Assembly (NCBI GenBank): GCA_035699085.1
Contig: DASSBG010000045.1
Span: 243,883-307,882, forward strand
Length of the DNA stretch: 64,000 nucleotides
Direction: 5' to 3'
Source: DASSBG01 sp035699085
Lineage (GTDB): Bacteria > Pseudomonadota > Gammaproteobacteria > Xanthomonadales > Rhodanobacteraceae
Shown here: positions 46,339 to 54,186 of the stretch, piece by piece
Layout of the letters: every line of letters begins with the position of its first letter
Position numbering within the stretch: the stretch's first letter is position 1
The notes under the pieces: model-generated
Told to the model about the DNA's origin: nothing
Seen by the model: the letters and a program-made list of their open reading frames with translations, nothing else
The model's database searches: none
Translations under genes and position numbers: made by a program

Positions 46339-48141
46339 ATGCGCGCCTTCCTCGTACCGCCACCACCACCACGCCTGCCGCCGCGCCACGTGCAGGGCTT
46401 CGGCCTGTGGGAAAGCCTGCTGCTGGTGGCGCTGATTGGCGCCTTGTTGACGGTGGCCTTCGTGTCGCAGCAGTCCACCGCGCATTTGCGCATCGAGCGC
46501 CAGCAGGCGGCGACGGCGCTGTGGGCCGACCAGCAGGTAGCAGGCTTCGTGGCCTCGCACCTGCGCCTGCCGTGCCCGGACGTCGACGGCGACGGCTACG
46601 AGGATTGCGGTGGCGGAAGCACCGGTCTGCTGCCGATCCTCAGTCTGGGAAGCAAGGCCGACGCAGCCGCGCGCGGCCCGTTGAAGCTGGACTACGCCAC
46701 GCTGGTAGCCGCGCCGGACCTTACGCGGCTGGAATCATACTGGGAGCCGGAAACCTGGGACGGCACCAAGTACAGCTACGGAACGGCCAATGGCCTGGAC
46801 CTGTGCAGCAAGCTGTGGGCCAGCGTCACCGCCGACCCGGATGCGGCAGCCTATTCCATCGGCCTGCAGCGCGGCGACGGCGTGCCTGACCTGGTGCGCT
46901 TCCACCCGGCCGCGGCGCTGTCCAACGCGCTCAACTGCGTCACCACCATCTCGTCCGTCAACGGCATTGCGCTTGCCGTCGACGTCGTCAACGAGGTGCT
47001 GTCCGAGCAGGAATCACTCAAGCAGGACGCCATCAGCACCATCGCCTTTAATGCGCTGCACATCATATTGACCGCCGTCGACATGGCCGTGGCCGCCGTT
47101 GGTCTTGTCAGTTCCATCGCGACCTTGGCGGAGGCTTCGGCTGCACTGGCAGCGGCCATTGCCTCATGCATCATTCTGGTTGGCTGCGCGGAAATACCGG
47201 TATTCACCGCCGCGGTCATTGCGGCCGGTGTCGCCATCGGCTTGTTCGGCGCGGCAATCGCCGCGGGTGCGGTTGCGATCGGGATTTTGGCCACATCGAC
47301 TTCCTTGGCGGTGGAAGTTGCCAACAAGACCGGTAACGACGCGGGCGACCAGACGCTCGACATCGACCCTGAGGCGGCGCGACAGGCGGCTGAGGACGCG
47401 GACGCCAAGGCCGACGCCGAAGAGGACAAGGCCGATGAGTACTACCAGACCATGCTGGACAAGGCGCAGGACAAGACGAATGCCTACAACCACGTCATCA
47501 ACCTGGCCAACACGGTTGATCCCGACAACACGTACGACGCCGATGTGAATGCGGCACTGGCAGCGGCCGTCGCCCTCGACGACGCTATGTACGACCGGGA
47601 CCAGGCGCAGGGAAACCTCGATCAGGCCAACAAGCGCGTCGCCGACCTGACCAACACCTACTCCAGGGTCCAGGATTCGTGCGCGAGCGCAGATCTGCCC
47701 AAAGAGCAGTACAAGTGCGACGCGGTGCCCACGGTCTACCAGCAATTGCAATCGGCGCAGGCGACCGCTGACACCATGCAGGGCATACGGGACGAAGCCA
47801 ACACGAAATACAACGCGGCCAGTACGGACTACGCCAACGCCGCCTTCAAGGTTTACTCGGACTTTGCAGGCACCGACCCACTCTCGGCGCTCACCATCTA
47901 CTTCGCGATTGACGACTACCGCAAACAGTATGCCGAATGGCGGGAGGCCGTCGATGCCTACAACGTGCAGTTGCAGGTGGCCGCGCAGGCGCGCAGTTCC
48001 GCCCAAGGTGCCGCCGATGCCTACCAGCAGCTACTCGAGAGTCTCGCCAATCCGGGTAGCGGGAGCGGCAGCGGCATCACTGTCTGGGCCGGCGCCGAGG
48101 CCATCCTGAGGCAGGCTGACGCCAACGGGGTGCTGGAATGA
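46339..48141 (+). CDS. Giant prepilin-like protein (600 aa) with hydrophobic central region and coiled coils
   Basis: Class III-like signal with cleavage after G20 (HVQG/FGLWESLLLVALIG), Glu +5 at E25; the usual FTLLE is replaced by FGLWE. A family 2 head carries LPCPDVDGDGYEDC (77-90) and NGLDLC (151-156). Residues about 233-328 are nearly all hydrophobic (two or three long helices rich in Ala, Ile and Val). About 342-445 and 465-570 are charged heptad-like helices, likely coiled coils. The tail is Gly/Ser-rich. Normal pilins are 120-200 aa. The layout recalls helical pore-forming proteins set on a pilin head; that is inference. Overlaps the next gene by ATGA. Confidence 0.85.
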   Translation: MRAFLVPPPPPRLPPRHVQGFGLWESLLLVALIGALLTVAFVSQQSTAHLRIERQQAATALWADQQVAGFVASHLRLPCPDVDGDGYEDCGGGSTGLLPILSLGSKADAAARGPLKLDYATLVAAPDLTRLESYWEPETWDGTKYSYGTANGLDLCSKLWASVTADPDAAAYSIGLQRGDGVPDLVRFHPAAALSNALNCVTTISSVNGIALAVDVVNEVLSEQESLKQDAISTIAFNALHIILTAVDMAVAAVGLVSSIATLAEASAALAAAIASCIILVGCAEIPVFTAAVIAAGVAIGLFGAAIAAGAVAIGILATSTSLAVEVANKTGNDAGDQTLDIDPEAARQAAEDADAKADAEEDKADEYYQTMLDKAQDKTNAYNHVINLANTVDPDNTYDADVNAALAAAVALDDAMYDRDQAQGNLDQANKRVADLTNTYSRVQDSCASADLPKEQYKCDAVPTVYQQLQSAQATADTMQGIRDEANTKYNAASTDYANAAFKVYSDFAGTDPLSALTIYFAIDDYRKQYAEWREAVDAYNVQLQVAAQARSSAQGAADAYQQLLESLANPGSGSGSGITVWAGAEAILRQADANGVLE

Positions 48142-49292
48142 GATTGCGACGCAACCTTGCCGCACCGCGGTGGCGCATGTCGGGCTTCTCGCTGCTGGAG
48201 ATGGCGGTGGTGCTGGTCATCGTCGGTCTGCTCGGCGCCTTGCTCTGGCAGATGCTGCCGCGCCTGCAGTCCGCGTCATCGCCGGAGCCGGGCGCCGTGG
48301 TCCAGCTGCGGGTGGCAAGCGACGCTTTGGTCGGCTTTGCGCTTGCACATTCGCGCCTACCCTGCCCCGATGTTGACGGGGACGGGCTCGAGGATTGCGC
48401 GGCAACGGCCGAGGTTGGTCGCCTGCCACAACGCACGCTGGGCCAGATGTTCCCGCGCCCGCTGCGGTACGGCGTCAGTCGCTCGGCAACCAGCGACCTG
48501 ACCGTGCTGAGCAATCGCTTCGTTCCGAACATTCCCGGCATCGTGCCGGCACCACAGCTCAACGGGCTGGATTTGTGCATTGGCTTGCGTACGGCACAGT
48601 CATCGCTGGTTGCCGGCGTGGTCGTCGGGCCGCGGGCGGTGCGCTCCGCGTTCGCACTTGCCGACAGCGGCGCCGCCGATGCGTCTGGCGACGGCGACCT
48701 GTTTGATGGACTGGACAGCGGAACTTCGTTCGCCGCGCCGGGCACGCCCCTCACGGCGAGCTTCGACGACTACACGGCGGCCGTGGGCTTTGGCGAACTG
48801 GCGCAGCGGTTGAATTGCCTTGGCCGCCTCGCCGCGGTCAATGGCGCCGCACGGGCGGCGGTCGCAGCACGTGATCTGTACGACCTCGCGGCTTTCTACA
48901 AGGACTTTCGACATTTTGCCAACACCGGCACCCGCGTGGTGGACATCACCGAGGCGGAGCTTGCGGTAGGCCTCGCCGGTGCCGATGTCGCGCTTGCCGC
49001 TGCGCAGCTGGCGCTGCAAGTCGCGGGTCTCGCCGAGGCGATTGGCTCCGGCAATGCCCCCGGTGCCGCCGTCCTCGCGGCAATCGGCACGGGCAGCGCG
49101 GCAGTGGGCGTGGCCGACGCGGCGGTCAACCTTGCGTTTGCGATCGACGACCGCGATGCTGCCTACGAGGCCAAAGACCTGGCTCAGCAGCAGGATGACG
49201 CAGCCAGTGTGACCAAGGCCAACTACCAGCTGTGGGCAAACAACGCGCGCGACCGGGCCCGTGCCGAGGATGCGCTGGGGCTGATTGAATGA
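48138..49292 (+). CDS. Large prepilin-like protein, family 2 (384 aa)
   Basis: Cleavage after G16 in RMSG/FSLLEMAVVLVIVG, Glu +5. It has LPCPDVDGDGLEDC (74-87), NGLDLCIGLRTA (142-153) and RLNCLGRLAAVNGAARA (224-240), all aligned with its neighbours at 46339 and 49289. Residues 275-336 form an Ala/Val/Leu-rich helix pair (VALAAAQLALQVAGLAEAIG; AAVGVADAAVNLAFAID). The end is a charged helix. Overlaps the next gene by ATGA. Probably a tip or minor subunit. Confidence 0.87.
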   Translation: MRLRRNLAAPRWRMSGFSLLEMAVVLVIVGLLGALLWQMLPRLQSASSPEPGAVVQLRVASDALVGFALAHSRLPCPDVDGDGLEDCAATAEVGRLPQRTLGQMFPRPLRYGVSRSATSDLTVLSNRFVPNIPGIVPAPQLNGLDLCIGLRTAQSSLVAGVVVGPRAVRSAFALADSGAADASGDGDLFDGLDSGTSFAAPGTPLTASFDDYTAAVGFGELAQRLNCLGRLAAVNGAARAAVAARDLYDLAAFYKDFRHFANTGTRVVDITEAELAVGLAGADVALAAAQLALQVAGLAEAIGSGNAPGAAVLAAIGTGSAAVGVADAAVNLAFAIDDRDAAYEAKDLAQQQDDAASVTKANYQLWANNARDRARAEDALGLIE

Positions 49293-50488
49293 AAAAGCAC
49301 TCCGGCTATTCCCTGATCGAGCTCAGCGTCGCGCTGGTGGTGCTTGGCATCATCATCGTGTTGATATGGCGCTTCGTCGGTTTCAACATGCAGTACGCAC
49401 TGTCCAACAGCCAACGCGACCTGCTGCGCTCGGCTGATGCGGCAGTGACCGGATTCGCGCTGTCGCACAGTCGCTTGCCGTGCCCGGACACTGATGGCGA
49501 CGGCAGCGAGGACTGCGGCGGCAGTGCTGCCGTCGGCCGCTTGCCCGTCGTCAGCATAGGGCTGGCGCAGGCGAACGCTGGCCTCATCCGCTATGGCGTG
49601 TACCGCAATGCTTCGGGTACGGCGGTGGGCGATGCGGACCTCGCCACTGCGAAGGATCGCATCCCGATGCTGGCGACCACCGGTACGCCGTTGGCCGGCT
49701 ACGATTTCTACAATGCGCAGAGCAACGGCATCGACCTCTGCGCGGGCCTGCGCACAGCCGCCAGGAGCGCGGCGAGCACCAGCGTGCTGTACGCGGCCAC
49801 GCCCGAAGGCAACATCAACGTCGCCTACGCCCTCGCGGTTGCGGGGCGAGCCGACGCCGATCAGGCAGGTGGCCTGCTCGACGACACCAACGCCGTCTCC
49901 GGTGCAGGCTTCGAGGCGCCTTCGCGGGTCACCGACGGCGGCTACGACGACCGCGTCGTCGCCGTCGGCTTTGATCGGCTGATGCGCCGGCTGGGTTGCA
50001 ACGGCGCGTTGGCTGCGGCCGTGCATGCGCACGCAAACGCGGCGACGATGGCGGAAATCACGCGTCAGGCGATGCTGGACTACAAGATCCAGCTCGACCT
50101 GCAGGAAAAGCTGGCCGAGGCCAACAAATGGGCGGCAGCCGCCGCCATCGCCATCGCCGCCGCCGGTGCCGCTGCCGGCGCCGCCGAGGTTGCCGAAGGC
50201 CTGGCCGAGTCGCTGGTAACCAATGGCGCCGAGGCCGAGGTCGAGGCCTTGGCGGTGATTGCCGAGGCTGCGGCACTGGTTGGCGTCGGCTTGGCGGCCG
50301 CAGAGGAGGTGCCCGCCGAGAACGCATACAAGGACGCCCAAGCCAACGTGGCTGAATTCCTCAACCAGGCGTTTGTTGCGCGCTCGCAGTGCTTGGCGAC
50401 CCAGATACGTGCCAACGCCAATGCCGCCGATGCCGCTGGAACCTGGACCAGCGGCGGTGCGGCTTCCATCTTGTGTGTCGTGGAGTAG
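49289..50488 (+). CDS. Large prepilin-like protein, family 2 (399 aa)
   Basis: Cleavage after G6 in KKHSG/YSLIELSVALVVLG (Tyr instead of Phe at +1), Glu +5. It shares LPCPDTDGDGSEDC (63-76), NGIDLCAGLRTA (146-157) and the RLGCNGALAAAVHAH region with 48138-49292. The C-terminal part has hydrophobic Ala-rich helices (281-300 and 318-338) set in charged helices, and two late Cys (368, 396). The third of three adjacent large paralogues. Confidence 0.87.
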   Translation: MKKHSGYSLIELSVALVVLGIIIVLIWRFVGFNMQYALSNSQRDLLRSADAAVTGFALSHSRLPCPDTDGDGSEDCGGSAAVGRLPVVSIGLAQANAGLIRYGVYRNASGTAVGDADLATAKDRIPMLATTGTPLAGYDFYNAQSNGIDLCAGLRTAARSAASTSVLYAATPEGNINVAYALAVAGRADADQAGGLLDDTNAVSGAGFEAPSRVTDGGYDDRVVAVGFDRLMRRLGCNGALAAAVHAHANAATMAEITRQAMLDYKIQLDLQEKLAEANKWAAAAAIAIAAAGAAAGAAEVAEGLAESLVTNGAEAEVEALAVIAEAAALVGVGLAAAEEVPAENAYKDAQANVAEFLNQAFVARSQCLATQIRANANAADAAGTWTSGGAASILCVVE

Positions 50489-50490
50489 CC

Positions 50491-51171
50491 ATGAACCATT
50501 CTTTCGTCGCCACCGGCACCCGCCGCCAGCACGGCTTCACCCTGTTGGAACTGTCGGTGGTGCTGGTGATCATCGGTCTCATCATCGGCGCAGTGACCAT
50601 TGGCCAGGATGTCCAGCGCAATGCCAGCTACCAGCGGGTGGCGAGCGAGTTCGTGCAGGGGTGGGCCATTGGCTACGACACCTTCGCCACCAACAATGGC
50701 ATCGTCATCGGAGACACGCCGGCCAACCCGACGGGCATGGTCAATGCTGCCACCGGCAGCCCGCTGTGCGGCGACGACCTGCGCGGCGCGATGCAGGCTG
50801 CCGGCCTGCACATGCCGGACGGACGCGCGGCCGGCAGCGAGACCCTGGCCAGCTACCTCGACAGCAACGGCCTGCCGCAGCAGCTGGAAATCTGCTTCGA
50901 GAACGTCAATTGGTCGGTGCCCGGCGCCACCGTTGGCACCTACGTGGTCCGCACCCGCAATGTTATGACGCTGACGGGGCTGACGCCGTCGCTGGCCAAG
51001 CTGCTGGACAACCACTTCGACGGTCGTGTCGATGCACGCTTCGGCAAGTTCCGCGAGCAGTCCGCAGCCGCCAACACTGGCACGACCTCGGTGGCCTGGT
51101 CAGCGAACGAGCCGGCGCTGGACGAAAGCCAGTCGCCGGTGATGGACGCCTACCTGCTGATGAACGAGTGA
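50491..51171 (+). CDS. Prepilin-like protein, family 1, third copy (last gene of operon)
   Basis: 226 aa. Cleavage after G15 in RQHG/FTLLELSVVLVIIG, Glu +5. It matches the first two prepilins of the operon in GQDVQRNASYQR, SYLDSNGLPQQLEICFE and GLTPSLAKLLDNHFDGRVDA. So family 1 subunits bracket the whole operon. Followed 58 bp later by the convergent end of the BTAD regulator gene. Confidence 0.9.
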   Translation: MNHSFVATGTRRQHGFTLLELSVVLVIIGLIIGAVTIGQDVQRNASYQRVASEFVQGWAIGYDTFATNNGIVIGDTPANPTGMVNAATGSPLCGDDLRGAMQAAGLHMPDGRAAGSETLASYLDSNGLPQQLEICFENVNWSVPGATVGTYVVRTRNVMTLTGLTPSLAKLLDNHFDGRVDARFGKFREQSAAANTGTTSVAWSANEPALDESQSPVMDAYLLMNE

Positions 51172-51229
51172 GGCTTGCCGCTGCGCCGGCGGTCACGCCG
51201 ACGCGCGAGGCCTGGGAGCCGCGGAACAC

Positions 51230-52627
51230 CTAGCGCTGGTCGCCGCGCGCGTGCCGCCGACGGTCAGCCGCCGGCTGCGCCAGGCGAAAGGCGGTCACTG
51301 GCCGCGTCAGGCCGCGGAAATTCCACTCGCCCAGTGCCTCCGCCTCCACCGATTGGCGCCGCACGGTATCGGCGCAGGCCACAGCCTCGCCGTCATCGGC
51401 AATCAGACTCAGCCGTGCCGCCAGTTCGGCCACTTCATACAGGCTGCCCGGCAACTCCGCCGCGTTTTCCAGCATGACGCTGCCGCTGTAGATGCCGATG
51501 CGAACACGGGATGCCAGCCGCGGGTTGGCCAGCACCGCCTGGGCCGCGCGCAACGCCGCAGCGGCGTCGCTGAAGCGTGCGTACAAGCCCATGCCGGGTG
51601 CAGCGATGATGGTGCCCTGCATTTGCTCGAACGTCGTCTTCAGCGTCATGCGCAAGTCCTCGACCTGCGCCGCTCGGGCGAACGCGTCGTTGTCGTCGAC
51701 CGCGCAACATGCATACACCACCACCACCGCGCGCCACGAGCGGCGGCCTTTCGCCAGCCGCGGTGGGGCGTGGGTGGCTTCATCCGACATCGGCACGGCC
51801 TTGGCGATGCGCTCGCGCAGGCGCAGCGTCGCCGGCTCCGGGTCGACGTCCAGTTCCCGGCGCAGCCGGTCGGCGAACAGCTCGAACTGTTGCAGTGCCC
51901 GAGCCGAGCGTCCACTGACAGCGAGCAACTGGATCAGGCGGACCTGGTTGCGCTCCAGCAACGGGTCGATGCCTTCAACGTGGGCGGCATGCTCCAGCGC
52001 AATGTCGTAGCGTCCCCGGGCCGCCGCGCGGTCAGCCAGATCCTCGTAAACCGCAATCGCCCCGTCGGCAAATCGCCGCCGCTGCTCGTCCAGCCACGCC
52101 GCGAAGGCGTCGCAGTCGGGCAGATCGAAGCCGGGCAGGAACTCGTGGGTGCCCAGTGCCGGCGCGGTCAGTGGCAAGTCGTCCGCGGGCATGTTGCTGC
52201 TGCGCCCATGCAGGGCCAGGCGCACGGCCTGCGCGTGGACCACGTCAAGGTTGATGCCGGGTTCGAGGAACAGGCCGACGCTGTGACTGCTGACTCGCAG
52301 CACCGGCTGGTCTTCCGTCGGGCCCACGCGGCCCAGCACCCTGGCCAGGTTGCTCAGCACCTGGCGCAGGTTTGTCCGCGCCGCGGACAGCGACAGGCTC
52401 GGCCAGAACAGGTCTGCCAGCCGGTCACGCGGGTGCAGCACGTCGCGCTCCACGGCCAGCAGTGCCAGCAGGCCGATTCCCTTGCGGTACTTGATGCACG
52501 AGGTGACGTCGCGGCCGTCGATCACGATGCGCAACTGGCCGAGCAGGCAGATGCGCACCTGCGTGGCACAGGCATCGGCTGCCGGCCGCGCCGGCCGCGC
52601 CTGCACGGCCAGCATGGATGCGCTCAT
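51230..52627 (-). CDS. BTAD-type transcriptional regulator with degenerate class III cyclase-like domain
   Basis: 465 aa from ATG 52627 (ATG 52615 also possible). An N-terminal winged-helix Trans_reg_C domain (RICLLGQLRIVIDGRDVTSC; HPRDRLADLFWPSLSLSAAR) is followed by the BTAD TPR-like domain (about 130-270; YDIALEHAAHVEGIDPLLER; LRRELDVDPEPATLRLR). The last about 170 residues look like a class III nucleotide cyclase (RIGIYSGSVMLENAAEL; AELAARLSLIADDGEAV), but the metal-binding Asp positions are lost (GMG instead of GDG), so catalysis is unlikely. Convergent with the pilus-like operon and a candidate regulator of it. Confidence 0.85.
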   Translation of the reverse strand: MSASMLAVQARPARPAADACATQVRICLLGQLRIVIDGRDVTSCIKYRKGIGLLALLAVERDVLHPRDRLADLFWPSLSLSAARTNLRQVLSNLARVLGRVGPTEDQPVLRVSSHSVGLFLEPGINLDVVHAQAVRLALHGRSSNMPADDLPLTAPALGTHEFLPGFDLPDCDAFAAWLDEQRRRFADGAIAVYEDLADRAAARGRYDIALEHAAHVEGIDPLLERNQVRLIQLLAVSGRSARALQQFELFADRLRRELDVDPEPATLRLRERIAKAVPMSDEATHAPPRLAKGRRSWRAVVVVYACCAVDDNDAFARAAQVEDLRMTLKTTFEQMQGTIIAAPGMGLYARFSDAAAALRAAQAVLANPRLASRVRIGIYSGSVMLENAAELPGSLYEVAELAARLSLIADDGEAVACADTVRRQSVEAEALGEWNFRGLTRPVTAFRLAQPAADRRRHARGDQR

Positions 52628-52944
52628 GACCGCACCGCCTGCCGCGCCACTGCGCACCGACAATCGGCGACTGACCCATGTTCGGCGCGAACGCCGACCC
52701 CAGCTGGTATTGCGATACCCACATCGCCCCCTGTTGGCAGAACCCGCCCCAACGGCGGCCAGCATAGGCCAACCGTCGTGGCGTGACAACGTGGCCAATG
52801 GCACGGACTGCGGCCCCGGCCATGGCCCCTTCGGATGGCTGGCCCCGGGCTCAGCCAGCCGGCGGCTTGGCGGCCGCGGCCGCCGCCGCTACCCTCGCGG
52901 TCGTTCCTGCACGATTCCTGCCAACCCATCGGAGCTGCCGCGCC
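52628..52944. other. Divergent gap between the BTAD regulator and the ArsC-like gene
   Basis: 317 bp. It must hold promoters for both flanking genes, but no convincing -10/-35 pair is seen. The right part is very GC-rich (GCGGCCGCGGCCGCCGC near 52872-52888). No SSR or REP is found. Confidence 0.5.
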
Positions 52945-53310
52945 ATGCCCAAGGTGACCCTCTACGGCCTGCCCAATTGCGACACCTGCCGCAGGGCGCG
53001 CAAGTGGCTGGAGCGTTTCGGCGTCGAATATGACTTCGTCGACTACCGGGCCCAGCCCGTGCCCGCGGCGACCCTGACGGCGTGGGCGGGCCAGCTCGGC
53101 GGCTGGGAGAAGCTGGTCAACAAGTCCTCCACCACCTGGCGCAACCTGCTGCCACAGCGCAAGAACCCGCAAAGCGAACCGGAATGGACGCTGCTGCTCA
53201 GGGAGTATCCCGCGCTGGTGCGACGGCCGGTGGTGGTGCGGGAGGAAAGCCGCGTCAGCCTTGGCTTCAGCGACAATGGCTTCAAGAAGCTCTTTCCACA
53301 CCATGCATGA
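52945..53310 (+). CDS. ArsC/Spx/YffB-family thioredoxin-fold protein
   Basis: 121 aa. MPKVTLYGLPNCDTCRRARKWLE carries CDTC and the following Arg; NKSSTTWRNL and REYPALVRRPVV are the family's conserved blocks. Similar to YffB (putative arsenate reductase-like or glutathione-dependent reductase). A true arsenate-reducing role is not supported by context: there are no ars genes nearby. Confidence 0.9.
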   Translation: MPKVTLYGLPNCDTCRRARKWLERFGVEYDFVDYRAQPVPAATLTAWAGQLGGWEKLVNKSSTTWRNLLPQRKNPQSEPEWTLLLREYPALVRRPVVVREESRVSLGFSDNGFKKLFPHHA

Positions 53311-53487
53311 CGCCGGCGGCCAAGCCGGCGGCACGCGCCACGGTTGCTGCTCCAGCGGAACGTCCGCCGGCGGGCCGACCGGGCCTGCGCGCCATCGCGG
53401 GCTCCCGTTGGGGCCCATGGGCGTATGATCGCCGCAGGGGCCGTGGTGGTCGCCGCGGCTCGTCCACATTCCGCAGGAGTCGCTGTC

Positions 53488-54045
53488 ATGAAAGCTCGGT
53501 TCGCATCCCTGTTGTCCGTGCTGTTGGTGCTGGTCGCCGTACCGGCACTGGCTGCCCTGCCGGTTGGCTCCAAGGCGCCGATGTTCAGCGCCAAGGCGTC
53601 GCTCGGCGGCAATACCTTCGACTTCTCGCTGGCAAAGGCGCTGGCGAAGGGGCCGGTGGTGCTGTACTTCTACCCCGCGGCCTTCACCAAGGGCTGCACC
53701 ATCGAGGCGCATGATTTCGCCGCCGCGACCGACAAGTACAAGGCGTTGGGGGCCACTGTCATTGGCGTCTCGCACGACGACATCGACACGCTCAAGCGGT
53801 TTTCCGTCAGCGAGTGCCGCAGCAAGTTCGCGGTTGCCTCCGACGCCGACCAGAAGGTCATGAAGGCCTACGACGCCGTGCTGCCCAGCCGCACTACCTA
53901 CGCCAACCGCACGTCGTACGTGATCGCGCCGAACGGCACCATCCTCTACACCTACACCAACCTCAATCCTGCCAAGCACGTTGCCAATACCCTTGACGCC
54001 CTGAAGAAGTGGGATGCCAGGCACCAGCACGTGGCCAGCAACTAG
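53488..54045 (+). CDS. Exported peroxiredoxin (BCP/AhpC-TSA type)
   Basis: 185 aa. Signal peptide (about 1-22, SLLSVLLVLVAVPALAA), then a peroxiredoxin fold with PVVLYFYPAAFTKGCTIEAHDF, in which the Cys of KGCT is the peroxidatic residue, and an FSVSECRSKF Cys as possible resolving residue. It reduces peroxides in the periplasm. A strong AGGAG site precedes the ATG, and TATGAT at 53424-53429 is a possible -10. Confidence 0.92.
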   Translation: MKARFASLLSVLLVLVAVPALAALPVGSKAPMFSAKASLGGNTFDFSLAKALAKGPVVLYFYPAAFTKGCTIEAHDFAAATDKYKALGATVIGVSHDDIDTLKRFSVSECRSKFAVASDADQKVMKAYDAVLPSRTTYANRTSYVIAPNGTILYTYTNLNPAKHVANTLDALKKWDARHQHVASN

Positions 54046-54186
54046 CCGGGGCAGCGGGCAGGTCCAGCTGCGGGAAGCGGCAGGTGGCGCCGAACGGCAT
54101 GAAGCCGGGGACAAGCGGCATCGCAGGCGCTCGCCCGCAAATCGCCCGATCCCGCCGGCGCGCTCGGTGGGGTCGCTTCGGCGCCG

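Noticed and set aside
33383..51171. Calling the block a standard type II secretion system
   Set aside because: Only one lipoprotein secretin of the MshL type, no GspD/C/L/M set, an ExeA-PG-binding ATPase and seven unusual prepilins; an MSHA/T4P-like label fits better and even that is incomplete.
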